64,000 nt of DNA. Origin: Gammaproteobacteria bacterium. Lineage in GTDB: Bacteria > Pseudomonadota > Gammaproteobacteria > JADZEE01. Location: NCBI GenBank assembly GCA_020850735.1, contig JADZEE010000037.1:1-64000 (forward strand), in the 5' to 3' direction. This document shows, in pieces, positions 35,207-44,979 of the stretch. Numbering within the stretch: position 1 is the first letter of the stretch; each line of letters opens with the position of its first letter. Under the pieces are notes generated by a model. It worked only from the letters and a program-made list of their open reading frames with translations, had not been told where the DNA came from and made no database searches. Both the position numbers and the translations under genes were made by a program.

Positions 35207-35752
35207 ATGATGCTGCGCAACAGTGCGACCGCTTATGGCGTGATCGCCAAACTGCTGCATTGGGTGACCGCCGTGCTGATCTTCGCCCTGGTATGGCTGG
35301 GGTGGTACATGGTGGACCTCACTTACTTCGATCGCTGGTACAACGCCTCCCTGCGCTGGCACAAGTCGCTCGGGATGCTGGTCCTCGCCCTTGCCGTGAT
35401 CAAGCTCGGCTGGTTGCTGGCGAGTCCGGAACCGGCGCTGTCCCCGTCCCTGGCGCGCTGGCAACGTGCGGCCGCAAAGGCCACGCATCACGCCCTGGTG
35501 ACGATGCTGGTGCTCGTGCCCGTCACCGGTTATCTCATCTCGACGTCGGCAGGGAAAGGCGTGAGCGTGTTCGGCTGGCTGGAGATCCCGGCCGTGGTGC
35601 CGGCAAGCCGGCAGTTGCGCGACCTCGCCATCGCCGCGCACTACTATCTGGCATACGGCACCGCGATCGTCGCCGGCGTGCATGCGCTGGCGGCGCTGAA
35701 ACACCAGTTCGTCGACCGCGACGGCACGCTCACGCGCATGCTCTGGCGCTGA
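35207..35752 (+). CDS. Cytochrome b561 family protein
   Basis: 181 residues, normal length for CybB-like cytochromes. It has four membrane segments at about 13-34, 49-68, 87-108 and 145-165. Haem ligand candidates include LLHWVTAVL, LRWHKSLGML, AHYYLAYG and GVHALAALKHQF. GGGAGGTGAT precedes the ATG pair at 35207/35210. A YceI gene lies convergent to it; b561 and YceI proteins are often encoded together and may work on the same periplasmic lipid or quinone. Confidence 0.9.
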   Translation: MMLRNSATAYGVIAKLLHWVTAVLIFALVWLGWYMVDLTYFDRWYNASLRWHKSLGMLVLALAVIKLGWLLASPEPALSPSLARWQRAAAKATHHALVTMLVLVPVTGYLISTSAGKGVSVFGWLEIPAVVPASRQLRDLAIAAHYYLAYGTAIVAGVHALAALKHQFVDRDGTLTRMLWR

Positions 35753-35798
35753 GCCCGGCCGGACCACACCGGTGACCGGCTCCGCTGTGCTTCGGCGT

Positions 35799-36380
35799 TC
35801 ATTTGCGAATGCCTTCCACGAACAGATCGAACGTCATCGTTTCAGCGCTCGGACCGAGATTGTAGTCGATACCGAAATCGATTCGGTTGATGGACGTCGT
35901 GGCGGCGAAACCGGCACGGTACCCGCCCCAGGGATCGGGCCCTTCGCCGATGGCCTTGACCTCCAGAACCACGGGCTTGGTGACCCCGTGCAGCGTCAGG
36001 GTACCCTCGAGCGTGCCACCGCTGGCATCGCCGGCGTAGCGTGTGCTCTTGAACACCGCCTGCGGGTATTTCTCCACTACGAGAAAATCGTCGCCGCGAA
36101 GGTGCTTGTCGCGTTCGACCCAGTTGGTGTCGATGCTGCCGGTATCGACCGTGACCGTGATCGCGGATACGACCGGATTGTCCTTGTCCCAGGTGAAAAC
36201 GCCGGCGAATTTGTTGAACCGTCCGGCCAGGGTGCTGAACCCCAGGTGCGAGATGCGGAACTCGATAAACGCGTGGCTCGGATCGATTTCGTAGTCAGCA
36301 GCCGGCGCCGCGGGCGCAATCGCCAGCATGCCCCAGCTCAGCACCACCGCCGGGCACAGTCGCCGCAACGTCATGCTCAT
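35799..36380 (-). CDS. YceI family periplasmic protein
   Basis: 193 residues. The signal peptide (about 1-28) ends APAAPAA. The lipocalin-like barrel follows: DYEIDPSHAFIEFRISHLGFSTLAGRFNKFAG, then LRGDDFLVVEKYPQAVFKST, LTLHGVTKPVVLEV and INRIDFGIDYN. YceI proteins bind long polyprenoid chains. It is convergent with cytochrome b561, the stops separated by 46 bases. Confidence 0.93.
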   Translation of the reverse strand: MSMTLRRLCPAVVLSWGMLAIAPAAPAADYEIDPSHAFIEFRISHLGFSTLAGRFNKFAGVFTWDKDNPVVSAITVTVDTGSIDTNWVERDKHLRGDDFLVVEKYPQAVFKSTRYAGDASGGTLEGTLTLHGVTKPVVLEVKAIGEGPDPWGGYRAGFAATTSINRIDFGIDYNLGPSAETMTFDLFVEGIRK

Positions 36381-36550
36381 ACGCGTCCTCCTCGCTGTGG
36401 GCTCGATTTCGAGCTCGGGACAGGTGATTAGACCCGAGAACAGCGCGGCATTCCAGACGCACTGGGCAGCAATAACCCCGTAATCATTGAGGCTATTGGC
36501 CGTACGGTGACGGTGCCTGCAACCCGGCGTAGTGCGGCCGGATCGGATCC

Positions 36551-37336
36551 TCAGCGCAGCAGGGACCGCAGCCCGTGCAGGAAGGGCTCGGTCGCGTCGT
36601 CGCCCTGCCAGCCCTTGACCGCCGCGGTGAATTCGATGCGGGCACTGTCCCCGCCCTGCCGGCTATCGGCAAGCGCCGCGCGGATCTTTTCCCACACCGT
36701 GAGCGCTTCAGCCTCGGCCGTCTCCGGCAGAACGATCAGGAATTCCCCCCTACCGAGCGTACCGATGCGATCCACCCAGCGCAGATGCTCGTTCACGCTG
36801 CGCGCCAGCGCCCGCAATGTAACGTCGGTCAACGCACCCTGGTCGATCCGACAGCGGATCAACACGGCGCTCAGGGCATTGCCGTAGCGGCGGCTGCGCG
36901 AACCCTCGGCGCTGAGCTCCTGCAGGATCGCCGCCCGATTGAGCATACCGGTCAACTCGTCCAGCCGGCCGGGATCGCGCCCGGCCACGACCGCCTGGCG
37001 TGCCCGCGACCGGCTTTCGAACTCGCTCAAATCGGTGAAGCAGTACAAGGCCAGCGCGGCGGGAGCGGATCCCGGTGCAACGGCGCGGGCCTCCTGCAAC
37101 CAGCGCCGCCCGCCCCGGCGATCGGCGACGATGAGCCGGTCCACGCCGGGCATCACGTGCTCGCGCGGGCCATCGACGACACTCGCCGCGGGTGCGCCGA
37201 CGATGCCGTCACGATCGACGGCGAACAAGCGGCAAAACGCGTCGTTGACCCAGCGCACGTGGCCGCACTCGTCGGCGGCCATGCAGGCCAGCGGCAGTTG
37301 TTCCAGGGCCTGCGCGGCGATGGGCAGATCGGGCAT
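36551..37336 (-). CDS. PAS-GGDEF-like protein with degenerate active site
   Basis: 261 residues. A PAS-like sensor domain spans about 5-105 (LEQLPLACMAADECGHVRWVNDAFCRLF). A diguanylate-cyclase fold follows: DELTGMLNRAAILQEL then GTLGRGEFLIVLPET. The signature GGDEF is GRGEF here, so c-di-GMP synthesis is unlikely and a regulatory or binding role is more plausible. The frame runs upstream to 37465; ATG 37336 fits the domain start but has no clear ribosome-binding site. Confidence 0.78.
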   Translation of the reverse strand: MPDLPIAAQALEQLPLACMAADECGHVRWVNDAFCRLFAVDRDGIVGAPAASVVDGPREHVMPGVDRLIVADRRGGRRWLQEARAVAPGSAPAALALYCFTDLSEFESRSRARQAVVAGRDPGRLDELTGMLNRAAILQELSAEGSRSRRYGNALSAVLIRCRIDQGALTDVTLRALARSVNEHLRWVDRIGTLGRGEFLIVLPETAEAEALTVWEKIRAALADSRQGGDSARIEFTAAVKGWQGDDATEPFLHGLRSLLR

Positions 37337-37472
37337 CGATGTCGTCACGTTTGCACCACGGTTCGAGGGGCTTGCCAGGGTAGCGGCCGAAGTCGCGCGA
37401 TTTTGAGACTTGCGCGAGCCCCGCCGGGTGGCGTTGGCAGGGGGCACGTTTTCTCGGATCCCCACAGTACGC

Positions 37473-37530
37473 CAGACACGAAAACGGGGCCGCTGGCCCC
37501 GTTTTCGTGTCTGGCGCGCCCGGAAGGATT
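37473..37530. repeat. 58-bp direct repeat, copy 1 (tRNA-Arg 3' end plus terminator)
   Basis: Identical over 58 bases to 37655-37712. It contains the terminator hairpin and the last 19 bases of a tRNA-Arg reading on the minus strand, with no tRNA body beside it. Confidence 0.9.
37474..37512 (-). terminator. Bidirectional terminator hairpin, duplicated copy
   Basis: A perfect 18-base-pair stem (arms AGACACGAAAACGGGGCC and its complement) around a three-base loop, with A4/T4 tracts in the arms. Copy of the hairpin at 37656. Confidence 0.75.
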
Positions 37531-37654
37531 ATTCGCTCGCCTGCTCGCTCACCCTGCGGGCCGTCTCGCCGCCGGCGAGACGTTCAAGCTCGCTGCGCGA
37601 GCTGGTCGAAACGGCACGTCAATCGGTCGGAGCTTCGAATCCTGAACGTACATG

Positions 37655-37712
37655 CAGACACGAAAACGGGGCCGCTGGCCCCGTTTTCGTGTCTGGCGCG
37701 CCCGGAAGGATT
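37655..37712. repeat. 58-bp direct repeat, copy 2 (at intact tRNA-Arg)
   Basis: Perfect match to 37473-37530, 182 bases apart. This copy continues into the complete tRNA-Arg gene. Confidence 0.9.
37656..37694 (-). terminator. Terminator of tRNA-Arg
   Basis: A perfect 18-base-pair hairpin with a GC-rich core and AAAA/TTTT flanks begins right at the tRNA CCA end. Confidence 0.8.
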
Positions 37713-37770
37713 CGAACCTCCGACCCCCTGGTTCGTAGCCAGGTACTCTATCCAACTGAGCTACGGGCGC
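37694..37770 (-). tRNA. tRNA-Arg (anticodon ACG)
   Basis: The acceptor GCGCCCG pairs with CGGGCGC, followed by G and an encoded CCA. The anticodon stem CCTGG/CCAGG carries the loop CTACGAA. The T-arm has GGTTCGAATCC. 77 bases with CCA. The adenosine of ACG is the TadA substrate; tadA is at 44980. Confidence 0.97.
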
Positions 37771-37781
37771 GTCGCGGGCGG

Positions 37782-37811
37782 ATTATCTGCAATAGGATCA
37801 AAGCCTGTCAA
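37782..37811 (-). promoter_or_regulatory. Sigma-70 promoter of tRNA-Arg
   Basis: On the minus strand, TTGACA and GATAAT are 18 bases apart, ending 11 bases before the tRNA. The stretch between -10 and start is GC-rich, the discriminator type linked to stringent control of stable RNA genes. Confidence 0.72.
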
Positions 37812-37877
37812 ACGCACGCAGCCGGCGCTGGACGCCCCACGCCGGTTACGCGAATGAACGAGTGGAGTACGGGATTT

Positions 37878-37968
37878 TGGCGGAGAGAGAGGGATTCGAA
37901 CCCTCGATGGGCTTTTGACCCATACTCCCTTAGCAGGGGAGCGCCTTCGACCACTCGGCCATCTCTCC
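37878..37968 (-). tRNA. tRNA-Ser (anticodon GCT)
   Basis: The acceptor GGAGAGA pairs with TCTCTCC, then G and encoded CCA. The anticodon loop CTGCTAA gives GCT (reads AGC/AGU). A long variable arm is present. 91 bases with CCA. Position just downstream of csrA is conserved in many gammaproteobacteria. Confidence 0.97.
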
Positions 37969-38093
37969 TCAAACCGCATCTGGACGGTCCCGGATCGTGC
38001 CGATCCGGAATTCCGTGCGGTGAGGATACCGAGGCGGCGGGTATCGGTAAAGCGCGGGCGGCGGCCGCAACCCGCGGGTCGTCGCGGCTCCGG

Positions 38094-38300
38094 TCAGTCC
38101 TCCTTTTCCGCGGTCACCGGAACCGCGCCCTCGGCCCGTTCCTGCTGAATACGCTGGTAAATCTCCTCCCGGTGCACCGACACTTCCTTGGGTGCATTCA
38201 CGCCGAGTCGGACCTGATTACCTTTCACGCCGAGCACGGTTACGTTGACGTTGTCGCCGATCATCAGTGATTCGCCGACTCTCCTCGTCAAGATCAACAT
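38094..38300 (-). CDS. csrA: Carbon storage regulator CsrA
   Basis: RNA-binding homodimer that controls translation of carbon-storage, motility and biofilm mRNAs by binding GGA motifs. 68 residues, with the invariant start [20 protein letters not shown] and the [21 protein letters not shown] segment with the binding arginine. The longer frame from 38345 is the leader. GGAGGG lies before the ATG, and a second GGA (CAGGAAC) lies upstream, so autoregulation is possible. It sits in the conserved alaS-lysC-csrA-tRNA-Ser order. Confidence 0.97.
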   Translation of the reverse strand: MLILTRRVGESLMIGDNVNVTVLGVKGNQVRLGVNAPKEVSVHREEIYQRIQQERAEGAVPVTAEKED

Positions 38301-38436
38301 CGGTAGTCCCTCCGCGAAGCCCTCGGGGTTCCTGACTGAAAGCATACGCCAAGCCGTTAGCTTTTCATGTCCCGACTGGCAAGTAGACCATCATTTCGGA
38401 AAAAAATTCGTCGGCACATGACGAAATGCGAACATT

Positions 38437-39666
38437 TCACGATTTTGCCGGTGCCTGGTCGAGTGCGAAGGCCGAATGCAGCGTGCGAACCGCGAGCTCG
38501 CCGTATTTCTCGTCGACGACGACGGAGACCTTGATTTCGGAGGTCGAGATCATGCGAATGTTGATCCCCTCGTCCGCCAGCGCCCGGAACATCTTCGCGG
38601 CGATCCCCGCGTGCGAGCGCATGCCCACGCCGACGAGCGAGATCTTCGCGATTCGATCGTCGCCCTCCACGGCCCGTGCCCCCATCCCGGCGCACACACG
38701 CTGGAGCAGATCCAACGCGGCCTTGTAATCCGTGCGGTTGACCGTGAACGTGAAATCGGTCGTTCCGTCGGCGCCCACGTTCTGCACAATCATGTCGACT
38801 TCGATGTCCGCGTCGGCGACCGGGCCGAGGATGCCGCTGGCGATCCCGGGCCGATCCGGAACGCCGAGGATGGTCAGCTTGGCCTCGTTGCGATTCAGCG
38901 TGACGCCGGAGATCACGACTTCTTCCATGTCTTCATCCTCGCTGGTGATGAGCGTGCCCTCGCCCTCGTCGAAAGAGGACAGGACCCGCAGCCTTACGTT
39001 GTACTTCTGCGCGAACTCGACGGACCGGATCTGCAGCACCTTGGCACCGAGGCTCGCCATCTCCAGCATTTCCTCGTAGGTGACGGTATCGAGCTTGCGC
39101 GCCTGGGGAACGATGCGCGGATCCGTGGAGTAGACGCCGTCGACGTCGGTGTAAATCTGGCACTCCCCGGCGGACAGCGCCGCGGCGAGGGCCACCGCCG
39201 TGGTATCCGACCCGCCACGACCCAGGGTGGTGATGTTGCCGTGCTCGTCGACCCCCTGGAACCCGGCCACGACGACGACGAATCCGCCCTCCAGATCGCG
39301 GCGGATACGACGGCCGTCGATATCGAGTATGCGCGCCTTCGTGTGCGCGCTGTCGGTGAGGATGTGCACCTGACTGCCGGTATATGACCGCGCCGGACAG
39401 GCGCGTGATTCGAGCATCATCGCCATCAGCGCGATGCTGACCTGCTCCCCGGTGGACAGCAGAACGTCGAGCTCCCGGCCGTTCGGCTGCTCGTTGATCT
39501 GTCGTGCGAGACCCAGCAGACGATCGGTCTCGCCGGCCATCGCCGAGACGACGACGATGACCTCGTGCCCCGCTCGTCGGGTGCGTTGCACGCGCTCGGC
39601 CACCGCAGCGATCCTTTCGATGGTGCCGACGGAAGTGCCGCCGTATTTCTGGACGATCAGTGCCAC
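38437..39666 (-). CDS. lysC: Aspartate kinase
   Basis: Phosphorylates aspartate, the first step to lysine, threonine and methionine. 409 residues. The kinase domain begins [19 protein letters not shown] and has [16 protein letters not shown]; two C-terminal ACT domains (about 265-405, e.g. [23 protein letters not shown]) give feedback control. It is a stand-alone kinase without homoserine dehydrogenase. It lies 110 bases after alaS. Confidence 0.96.
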   Translation of the reverse strand: MALIVQKYGGTSVGTIERIAAVAERVQRTRRAGHEVIVVVSAMAGETDRLLGLARQINEQPNGRELDVLLSTGEQVSIALMAMMLESRACPARSYTGSQVHILTDSAHTKARILDIDGRRIRRDLEGGFVVVVAGFQGVDEHGNITTLGRGGSDTTAVALAAALSAGECQIYTDVDGVYSTDPRIVPQARKLDTVTYEEMLEMASLGAKVLQIRSVEFAQKYNVRLRVLSSFDEGEGTLITSEDEDMEEVVISGVTLNRNEAKLTILGVPDRPGIASGILGPVADADIEVDMIVQNVGADGTTDFTFTVNRTDYKAALDLLQRVCAGMGARAVEGDDRIAKISLVGVGMRSHAGIAAKMFRALADEGINIRMISTSEIKVSVVVDEKYGELAVRTLHSAFALDQAPAKS

Positions 39667-39776
39667 ATCGGGTACTCCGGCCTGGGGGATTCGCTTTCCG
39701 GCGGCGGGGCGCCACCTGAAAGCGGCGGCAGTCTACACGAACGCGGGGACGTGGCGCAGGCGGACGGGTGCAGCGG

Positions 39777-42395
39777 TCAACCGAGCCGCTCGCTCACCCA
39801 TTGCGGCACCGACCGCAGTGCCGCGTCCAGCCCCGCCGGTTCGGTGCCACCGGCCTGGGCGAGATCCGGTCGACCGCCGCCCTTGCCGCCGACCTGTCCG
39901 GCGACGTGGTTGACGAGCTCGCCGGCGTGCAAGCGGGCGGTGAGATCCTTGGTGACTGTGGCCACCAGCCGGACCTTGCCGTCTTCGATCGTGCCGAGCA
40001 CGAGCGCGGCACGGCCGAGCCGGTCGCGCAGGCGATCCGCGTTGGCGCGCAGGGCGGCCGCGTCCAGGCCGTCGATGCGTGCCGCCAGCACCTTGACGCC
40101 CTCGATTTCGACCGCGGCGGAGGCCAGGTCACCGCTCTGTGCGCTACCCAGCCGGGCTTTGAGCGTCTCGACCTCCTTTTCCAGGCGACGGTTGCGGTCG
40201 ACGAGCTGTTCGACCTTCTCGACCGCCGTGTCGCGGGACGCTTTCAGCAGATCCGCAACCGCTCTCAGGCGGGCATCCTGGGCATGGGTCCACGCCACCG
40301 CCGCGCTGCCGGTCACGGCCTCGATGCGCCGGACACCCGACGCCACACCGCTCTCGGCGACGATCCTGAACAAGCCGATCTCGCCGGTACGGCGTACGTG
40401 CGTACCACCGCACAACTCCATCGAGAACTCGCCCATGCGCAGCACCCGCACCTGGTCATCGTACTTCTCCCCGAACAGTGCCATGGCACCGCTGTCCAGC
40501 GCCTGTTGCACCGCCATGACCGCGACGTCGACCTCGAGGTTGGCGCGCACCTGCGCGTTGACGAGTGCCTCGACGGTATCGAGCTCGGCTCTGCTGACGG
40601 GCTCCGGATGGGAAAAGTCGAAGCGCAGCCGCTCCGGCGCCACGAGCGAGCCCTTTTGCGTGACGTGCGCGCCCAGCACCCGGCGCAGAGCCGCGTGCAG
40701 CAGGTGAGTCGCCGAGTGATTGGCCCGCGTCGGTTCGCGCCGCTCCGCGTCCACCTGCGCACGGACACGCGCCCCGCTGACCAGTGTGCCGAGTTTGACC
40801 GTGCCCGCGTGCAGGTGCAGGCGCCCCTGTTTGAGCGTATCGACGACCTCGAAAACGGCGTCGGCGCTGCGCACGGTCCCCCGGTCGCCGATCTGGCCGC
40901 CGGATTCGGCGTAAAAGGGCGTGCGATCCAGCACGACGATGCCACTGTCACCCGCGCCGAGATCGGTGAGCGCCGCGCCGTCACGGTACAACCCCAGAAC
41001 CTTCGCATCGCCCCCGAGCCGGTCGTAGCCGATGAACTCGAAACCTTCGGCCAGCCGCTTCGCATCCTCGACCGGCACCGTGGAACCGTCCGCGACGGCG
41101 AACTGGCTTGCCGCCCGGGCCCGCTCGCGCTGTGCGCTCATCGCCCGATCGAACCCCGCCATGTCCAGCGTGAGACCGCGCTCGCGAGCAATGTCGGCGG
41201 TGAGATCCACCGGGAAACCGAAGGTGTCGTAGAGCTGAAAAACCGTATCCCCCGGGATCTCCGCGCCCGACAGCGCGCCGATGACGCCGTCCAGGATGTC
41301 CAGCCCCTGCACGAGCGTCTCGCCGAAGCGCACTTCCTCGTGGGCAAGCACGCGTTCAATCTCCCGGCGCTGGCTCGAGAGCTCGGGATAGGCCGCGCCC
41401 ATTTCCCGCTCGAGCCGTGCGACCAGACGGTGGAAGAAATCGCCCTCGATGCCGAGCTTGCGCCCATGGCGTACCGCGCGCCGGATGATCCTGCGCAGCA
41501 CGTAGCCGCGGCCCTCGTTCGACGGCCGCACACCGTCGGCGACGAGGAACGCGCAGGAACGGATGTGATCGGCGACGACCTGCAGCGATGCCTGTGCCGG
41601 CGCGCCGGCGCCGGCCAGCGAACGCACGGCATCGATCAGGCTGCGAAACAGGTCGGTGTCGTAATTGCTGTGCACTCCCTGCACGACCGCCGCGAGCCGC
41701 TCCAGTCCCATGCCCGTATCGACGCCGTGCCGGGACATGGGCGTGAGCCTGCCCGCGGCGTCGCGTTCGTACTGCATGAACACGAGGTTCCAGATCTCGA
41801 CGTAGCGATCACCATCCTCGTCGGGACTGCCGGGCGGCCCGCCGGCGATGCCGGGGCCATGGTCGTAGAATATTTCGGTGCACGGTCCGCACGGACCGGT
41901 GTCGCCCATCGACCAGAAATTGCTGCTCTCGCCGCAGCGTGACAAGCGTTGCGCCGGCACGCCGATCTGCTTCAACCAGATATCCGCCGCTTCGTGGTCC
42001 TCGGTGTACACGGTGATCCACAGGCGCTCGGCAGGAATGTGCAGCACATCGGTCAGGAATTCCCACGCGAAACGGATGGCCTCGGGCTTGAAATAATCGC
42101 CGAAGCTGAAATTGCCGAGCATTTCGAAGAAGGTGTGATGGCGTGCCGTGTAGCCCACGTTCTCGAGATCGTTGTGCTTGCCGCCGGCGCGCACGCAGCG
42201 CTGGGCGGACACGGCCCGCGCCTGCGCGCGTTCGGCCGTGCCCAGAAACACGTCCTTGAACTGGACCATGCCGGCGTTGGTGAACAGCAACGTCGGGTCG
42301 TTCGCGGGCACGAGCGGGCTGCTCGCCACGACCTCGTGGTCGTGCGCGCGGAAGTACTCGAGAAATGCGGTGCGCAACTCGGCGCTCGTTTTCAT
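39777..42395 (-). CDS. alaS: Alanyl-tRNA synthetase
   Basis: Charges tRNA-Ala. 872 residues. The catalytic core begins [25 protein letters not shown] and has [10 protein letters not shown]. The editing domain has [11 protein letters not shown] and [13 protein letters not shown], which hold the metal-binding His and Cys. The C-terminal oligomerisation part is [15 protein letters not shown]. It starts five bases after the recX stop, as in the common recA-recX-alaS order. Confidence 0.97.
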   Translation of the reverse strand: MKTSAELRTAFLEYFRAHDHEVVASSPLVPANDPTLLFTNAGMVQFKDVFLGTAERAQARAVSAQRCVRAGGKHNDLENVGYTARHHTFFEMLGNFSFGDYFKPEAIRFAWEFLTDVLHIPAERLWITVYTEDHEAADIWLKQIGVPAQRLSRCGESSNFWSMGDTGPCGPCTEIFYDHGPGIAGGPPGSPDEDGDRYVEIWNLVFMQYERDAAGRLTPMSRHGVDTGMGLERLAAVVQGVHSNYDTDLFRSLIDAVRSLAGAGAPAQASLQVVADHIRSCAFLVADGVRPSNEGRGYVLRRIIRRAVRHGRKLGIEGDFFHRLVARLEREMGAAYPELSSQRREIERVLAHEEVRFGETLVQGLDILDGVIGALSGAEIPGDTVFQLYDTFGFPVDLTADIARERGLTLDMAGFDRAMSAQRERARAASQFAVADGSTVPVEDAKRLAEGFEFIGYDRLGGDAKVLGLYRDGAALTDLGAGDSGIVVLDRTPFYAESGGQIGDRGTVRSADAVFEVVDTLKQGRLHLHAGTVKLGTLVSGARVRAQVDAERREPTRANHSATHLLHAALRRVLGAHVTQKGSLVAPERLRFDFSHPEPVSRAELDTVEALVNAQVRANLEVDVAVMAVQQALDSGAMALFGEKYDDQVRVLRMGEFSMELCGGTHVRRTGEIGLFRIVAESGVASGVRRIEAVTGSAAVAWTHAQDARLRAVADLLKASRDTAVEKVEQLVDRNRRLEKEVETLKARLGSAQSGDLASAAVEIEGVKVLAARIDGLDAAALRANADRLRDRLGRAALVLGTIEDGKVRLVATVTKDLTARLHAGELVNHVAGQVGGKGGGRPDLAQAGGTEPAGLDAALRSVPQWVSERLG

Positions 42396-42400
42396 CTGAT

Positions 42401-42874
42401 TCAGAGCTCTGTTCCCTGGGGATCCGCGACTTCGCCCTGCAGTGCACGTCTGATCTGCCCGGTGCTGTAGCCGCGCTGCTCGAGAAAGCGCGCCTGACGC
42501 GCGCGTTCCCGCGCATCAGCCGGCGCCGACGCGCCGAATCGCTTTCTCAGGGCCGCGGCCGCGCACGCTTCCCACGCCGGCGACGTCGCATCGACGACCG
42601 CATCGAAGGCGGTGGCGGGGACGCCGCGGGAGCGCAGTTCGGAGACGATGCGCAACGGCCCGAAGCCCTTCGCGCGGCGGCTGCGCACGTATGCCTCGAC
42701 ATAGCGGGCGTCGCTTTGCAGGCCTGCCTGAGCGAGCTCAGCCAGCACGGCGTCGACCTCGGCACCGGCATAACCACGCTGCGCGAGCTTGCGGCCGAGC
42801 TCCGCCCGGCCGTGCTCGCGCCGCGCCAGAAGCTGGAGCGCGTCGCCGCGCGCGGTACGCGCGGACTCGCTCAG
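42401..42874 (-). CDS. recX: Regulatory protein RecX, probable CTG start
   Basis: Modulates RecA filament growth. 157 residues if started at CTG 42874. The conserved N-terminus reads [20 protein letters not shown] and cannot be reached from any ATG, GTG or TTG; the first such codon (GTG 42748) is 42 residues in. CTG 42874 has GGAGGAGG seven bases upstream and overlaps the recA stop as CTGA, the usual coupling geometry. The end fits the family ([22 protein letters not shown]). RecX is normally about 150 residues. Confidence 0.88.
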   Translation of the reverse strand: MSESARTARGDALQLLARREHGRAELGRKLAQRGYAGAEVDAVLAELAQAGLQSDARYVEAYVRSRRAKGFGPLRIVSELRSRGVPATAFDAVVDATSPAWEACAAAALRKRFGASAPADARERARQARFLEQRGYSTGQIRRALQGEVADPQGTEL

Positions 42875-43899
42875 GCCTCGGCCTCCTCCGGCGTTTCCTC
42901 GCCCGCCGGCAACGCCAGTGCCTGTTTGCGGATTTCGGTTTCGATGGCCTGTGCCACGTCCGGATGCTCACGCAGATACTGTCGGGCATTGTCCTTGCCC
43001 TGGCCGATGCGGTCACCGCCGTAGCTGTACCACGCACCGCTCTTGTCGACGATACCGAGGCCCGCGCCGAGCTCGAGGATCTCGCCCTGCCGCGAGACGC
43101 CTTCGCCGTACAGGATGTCGAACGTTGCCTGGCGAAACGGCGGCGCGACCTTGTTCTTGACCACTTTCACGCGTGTCTCGCTGCCGATCACCTCGTCGCC
43201 CCGTTTCAGCGAACCGATGCGGCGGATGTCCAGACGCACAGAGGCATAGAATTTCAGCGCGTTGCCGCCGGTGGTCGTTTCCGGGTTGCCGAACATGACG
43301 CCGATCTTCATGCGGATCTGGTTGATGAAGATGACGAGCGTGTTGGAACGTTTGATGTTCGCGGTGAGCTTGCGCAGCGCCTGCGACATCAGGCGGGCGT
43401 GCAGACCGACGTGGCTGTCGCCCATCTCGCCCTCGATCTCGGCTCTGGGCGTCAAGGCGGCGACCGAATCGATGACGATCACGTCGATCGCGCCCGATCG
43501 CACCAGCATGTCGGTGATCTCGAGCGCCTGCTCGCCCGTGTCGGGTTGCGATACCAGCAGATCCGCGATGTTCACCCCGAGCTTTTCGGCGTACTGCACG
43601 TCGAGCGCGTGTTCGGCATCGACGAACGCCGCCGTGCCGCCGATCTTCTGGACCTCGGCAACCGCCTGCAGGGCGAGCGTCGTCTTGCCTGAGGATTCCG
43701 GCCCGAAGATCTCGACGACGCGGCCGCGCGGCAGCCCGCCGACCCCGAGGGCGATGTCCAGGCTGAGGGAACCCGAAGACACGACCTGGATATTCGTGAT
43801 CAGACCGGCGTCACCCAAGCGCATGATCGAGCCCGTACCGAATTGTTTCTCGATCTGACTGAGCGCCGCTCCTAGCGCTTTTTTACGGTTGTCGTCCAT
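42871..43899 (-). CDS. recA: Recombinase RecA
   Basis: DNA strand-exchange ATPase and SOS coprotease. 342 residues. Walker A is [40 protein letters not shown] and the loop sequences [32 protein letters not shown] are nearly invariant. ATG 43899 is the family start with an AGAGGA upstream; the extra frame to 43962 is leader. Only 59 bases separate it from thpR, and a full CTGT-N8-ACAG LexA site is not seen there. Confidence 0.98.
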   Translation of the reverse strand: MDDNRKKALGAALSQIEKQFGTGSIMRLGDAGLITNIQVVSSGSLSLDIALGVGGLPRGRVVEIFGPESSGKTTLALQAVAEVQKIGGTAAFVDAEHALDVQYAEKLGVNIADLLVSQPDTGEQALEITDMLVRSGAIDVIVIDSVAALTPRAEIEGEMGDSHVGLHARLMSQALRKLTANIKRSNTLVIFINQIRMKIGVMFGNPETTTGGNALKFYASVRLDIRRIGSLKRGDEVIGSETRVKVVKNKVAPPFRQATFDILYGEGVSRQGEILELGAGLGIVDKSGAWYSYGGDRIGQGKDNARQYLREHPDVAQAIETEIRKQALALPAGEETPEEAEA

Positions 43900-43958
43900 T
43901 TTTTCCCGTCCTCTTGCTGGTGCCGCGTGACTGCGGGCGGACCCGATTATTGCACAGT

Positions 43959-44495
43959 TCACGTCGGCCTTTCAGGGGCGGCGGGTGCGAGTGCCCAGTG
44001 CCGCCGCGATACGTAAATCACGCCGCGCGGCCCGGCAAGCGATTCAAGCAGATGGAAATCCTCCACCTCCCAGCATATGGGTTGCACAAGCCGGCGCAGG
44101 CGCGGCCGGCGAGCGCGCCGGGCGAGGGTGAGGTGCGGCCGGTACGCTCGGGTTTCCCGCGCCACCCCGCAATCGCCGAGGGCTCCGGTCAGAGCCGACT
44201 GCAGCGCCGCCAACGCGGCCGGCAGCGCGTCGGGCGCAAGCCAGACGATGCCAAATGCCGGCCACCAGCCCACTTTTTCCAGGCGCAGCGCGAAGCCGCG
44301 CACGACGACGGCCGCCGCCGCGCGTTCCGCACAGGCACGCGCCGCGGCATCGAGCTCACCCAGGAATACGAGCGTCATGTGCACGTTGCCGGCCGGCGCG
44401 GGACGAACGCCCGGAGGCAACGCCCGGTGTTGCGCTTCGACCACGCACAGGCGCACCCGTTCCGGCGGCCACAGAGCAAAGAACAACCTCGCCAC
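43959..44495 (-). CDS. thpR: RNA 2',3'-cyclic phosphodiesterase (LigT-like)
   Basis: 2H-family phosphoesterase of 178 residues. The two HxT/SL motifs are HMTLVFLG (about residue 39) and HLTLARRA (about 121). It starts [15 protein letters not shown], like other ThpR proteins. Located five bases from the cinA-type gene and just before recA, a gene order seen in other gammaproteobacteria. Confidence 0.9.
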   Translation of the reverse strand: MARLFFALWPPERVRLCVVEAQHRALPPGVRPAPAGNVHMTLVFLGELDAAARACAERAAAAVVVRGFALRLEKVGWWPAFGIVWLAPDALPAALAALQSALTGALGDCGVARETRAYRPHLTLARRARRPRLRRLVQPICWEVEDFHLLESLAGPRGVIYVSRRHWALAPAAPERPT

Positions 44496-44500
44496 AGGTG

Positions 44501-44977
44501 CTACTGCGCGAGGATCCGCAGCAACCCGTCGAGCGCCGCGCGCACGGTGGCGCGGCGCACGTTCTCCCGGTCACCGCCAAAACGGCGCAGCTCGGTGAGC
44601 GCTGGCGCGTCCCGGCGCATCCACGCGATCCAGACCGTACCGACCGGCTTGTCGGCACTGCCGCCGCCCGGGCCGGCGATCCCGGTCACCGCGACCGCGA
44701 CGTCCGCCGGCGAGCGTTGCAGGGCGCCGGCGACCATCTCCAGTGCGGTCTCGCGACTCACCGCCCCGTGGCTCGCCAGAGTCTCGGCGCGGACGCCGAG
44801 CAGGTCCCGCTTGGACGCGTCGGAATAGCTCACGAAGCCGCGCTCGAACCAGGCCGAGCTGCCGGCAACATCGGTGACACGCTTGGCGATCCAGCCGCCG
44901 GTGCACGATTCCGCCGTCACCAGACGCAAGCCGGCCCGCTCCAGTGCGGCGCCCAGTCGCTGCGCGATATCGTCCAT
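44501..44977 (-). CDS. Nicotinamide-nucleotide amidohydrolase (CinA C-terminal domain)
   Basis: PncC-type enzyme that deamidates nicotinamide mononucleotide for NAD recycling. 158 residues, the stand-alone CinA C-terminal form. Motifs are VTAESCTGGWIAKRVTDVAGSSAWFERGFVSYS, LASHGAVSRETA, and VAVTGIAGPGGGSADKPVGTVWI. ATG 44977 is preceded by the tadA end only two bases away, implying an operon tadA-cinA-thpR-recA. Confidence 0.93.
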   Translation of the reverse strand: MDDIAQRLGAALERAGLRLVTAESCTGGWIAKRVTDVAGSSAWFERGFVSYSDASKRDLLGVRAETLASHGAVSRETALEMVAGALQRSPADVAVAVTGIAGPGGGSADKPVGTVWIAWMRRDAPALTELRRFGGDRENVRRATVRAALDGLLRILAQ

Positions 44978-44979
44978 GC

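Noticed and set aside
37410-38270. Open frame running through both tRNA genes
   Set aside because: Typical spurious translation of tRNA DNA; it contains antisense tRNA-Ser and tRNA-Arg.
38423-38438. GAAATG-TTCG-CATTTC hairpin just after lysC as a terminator
   Set aside because: A stable UUCG-type loop, but the T-rich run is about 16 bases further on, so it is not a canonical intrinsic terminator.
39768-41942. Long open frame antisense to alaS (724 codons)
   Set aside because: Same effect; alaS on the other strand is unambiguous.
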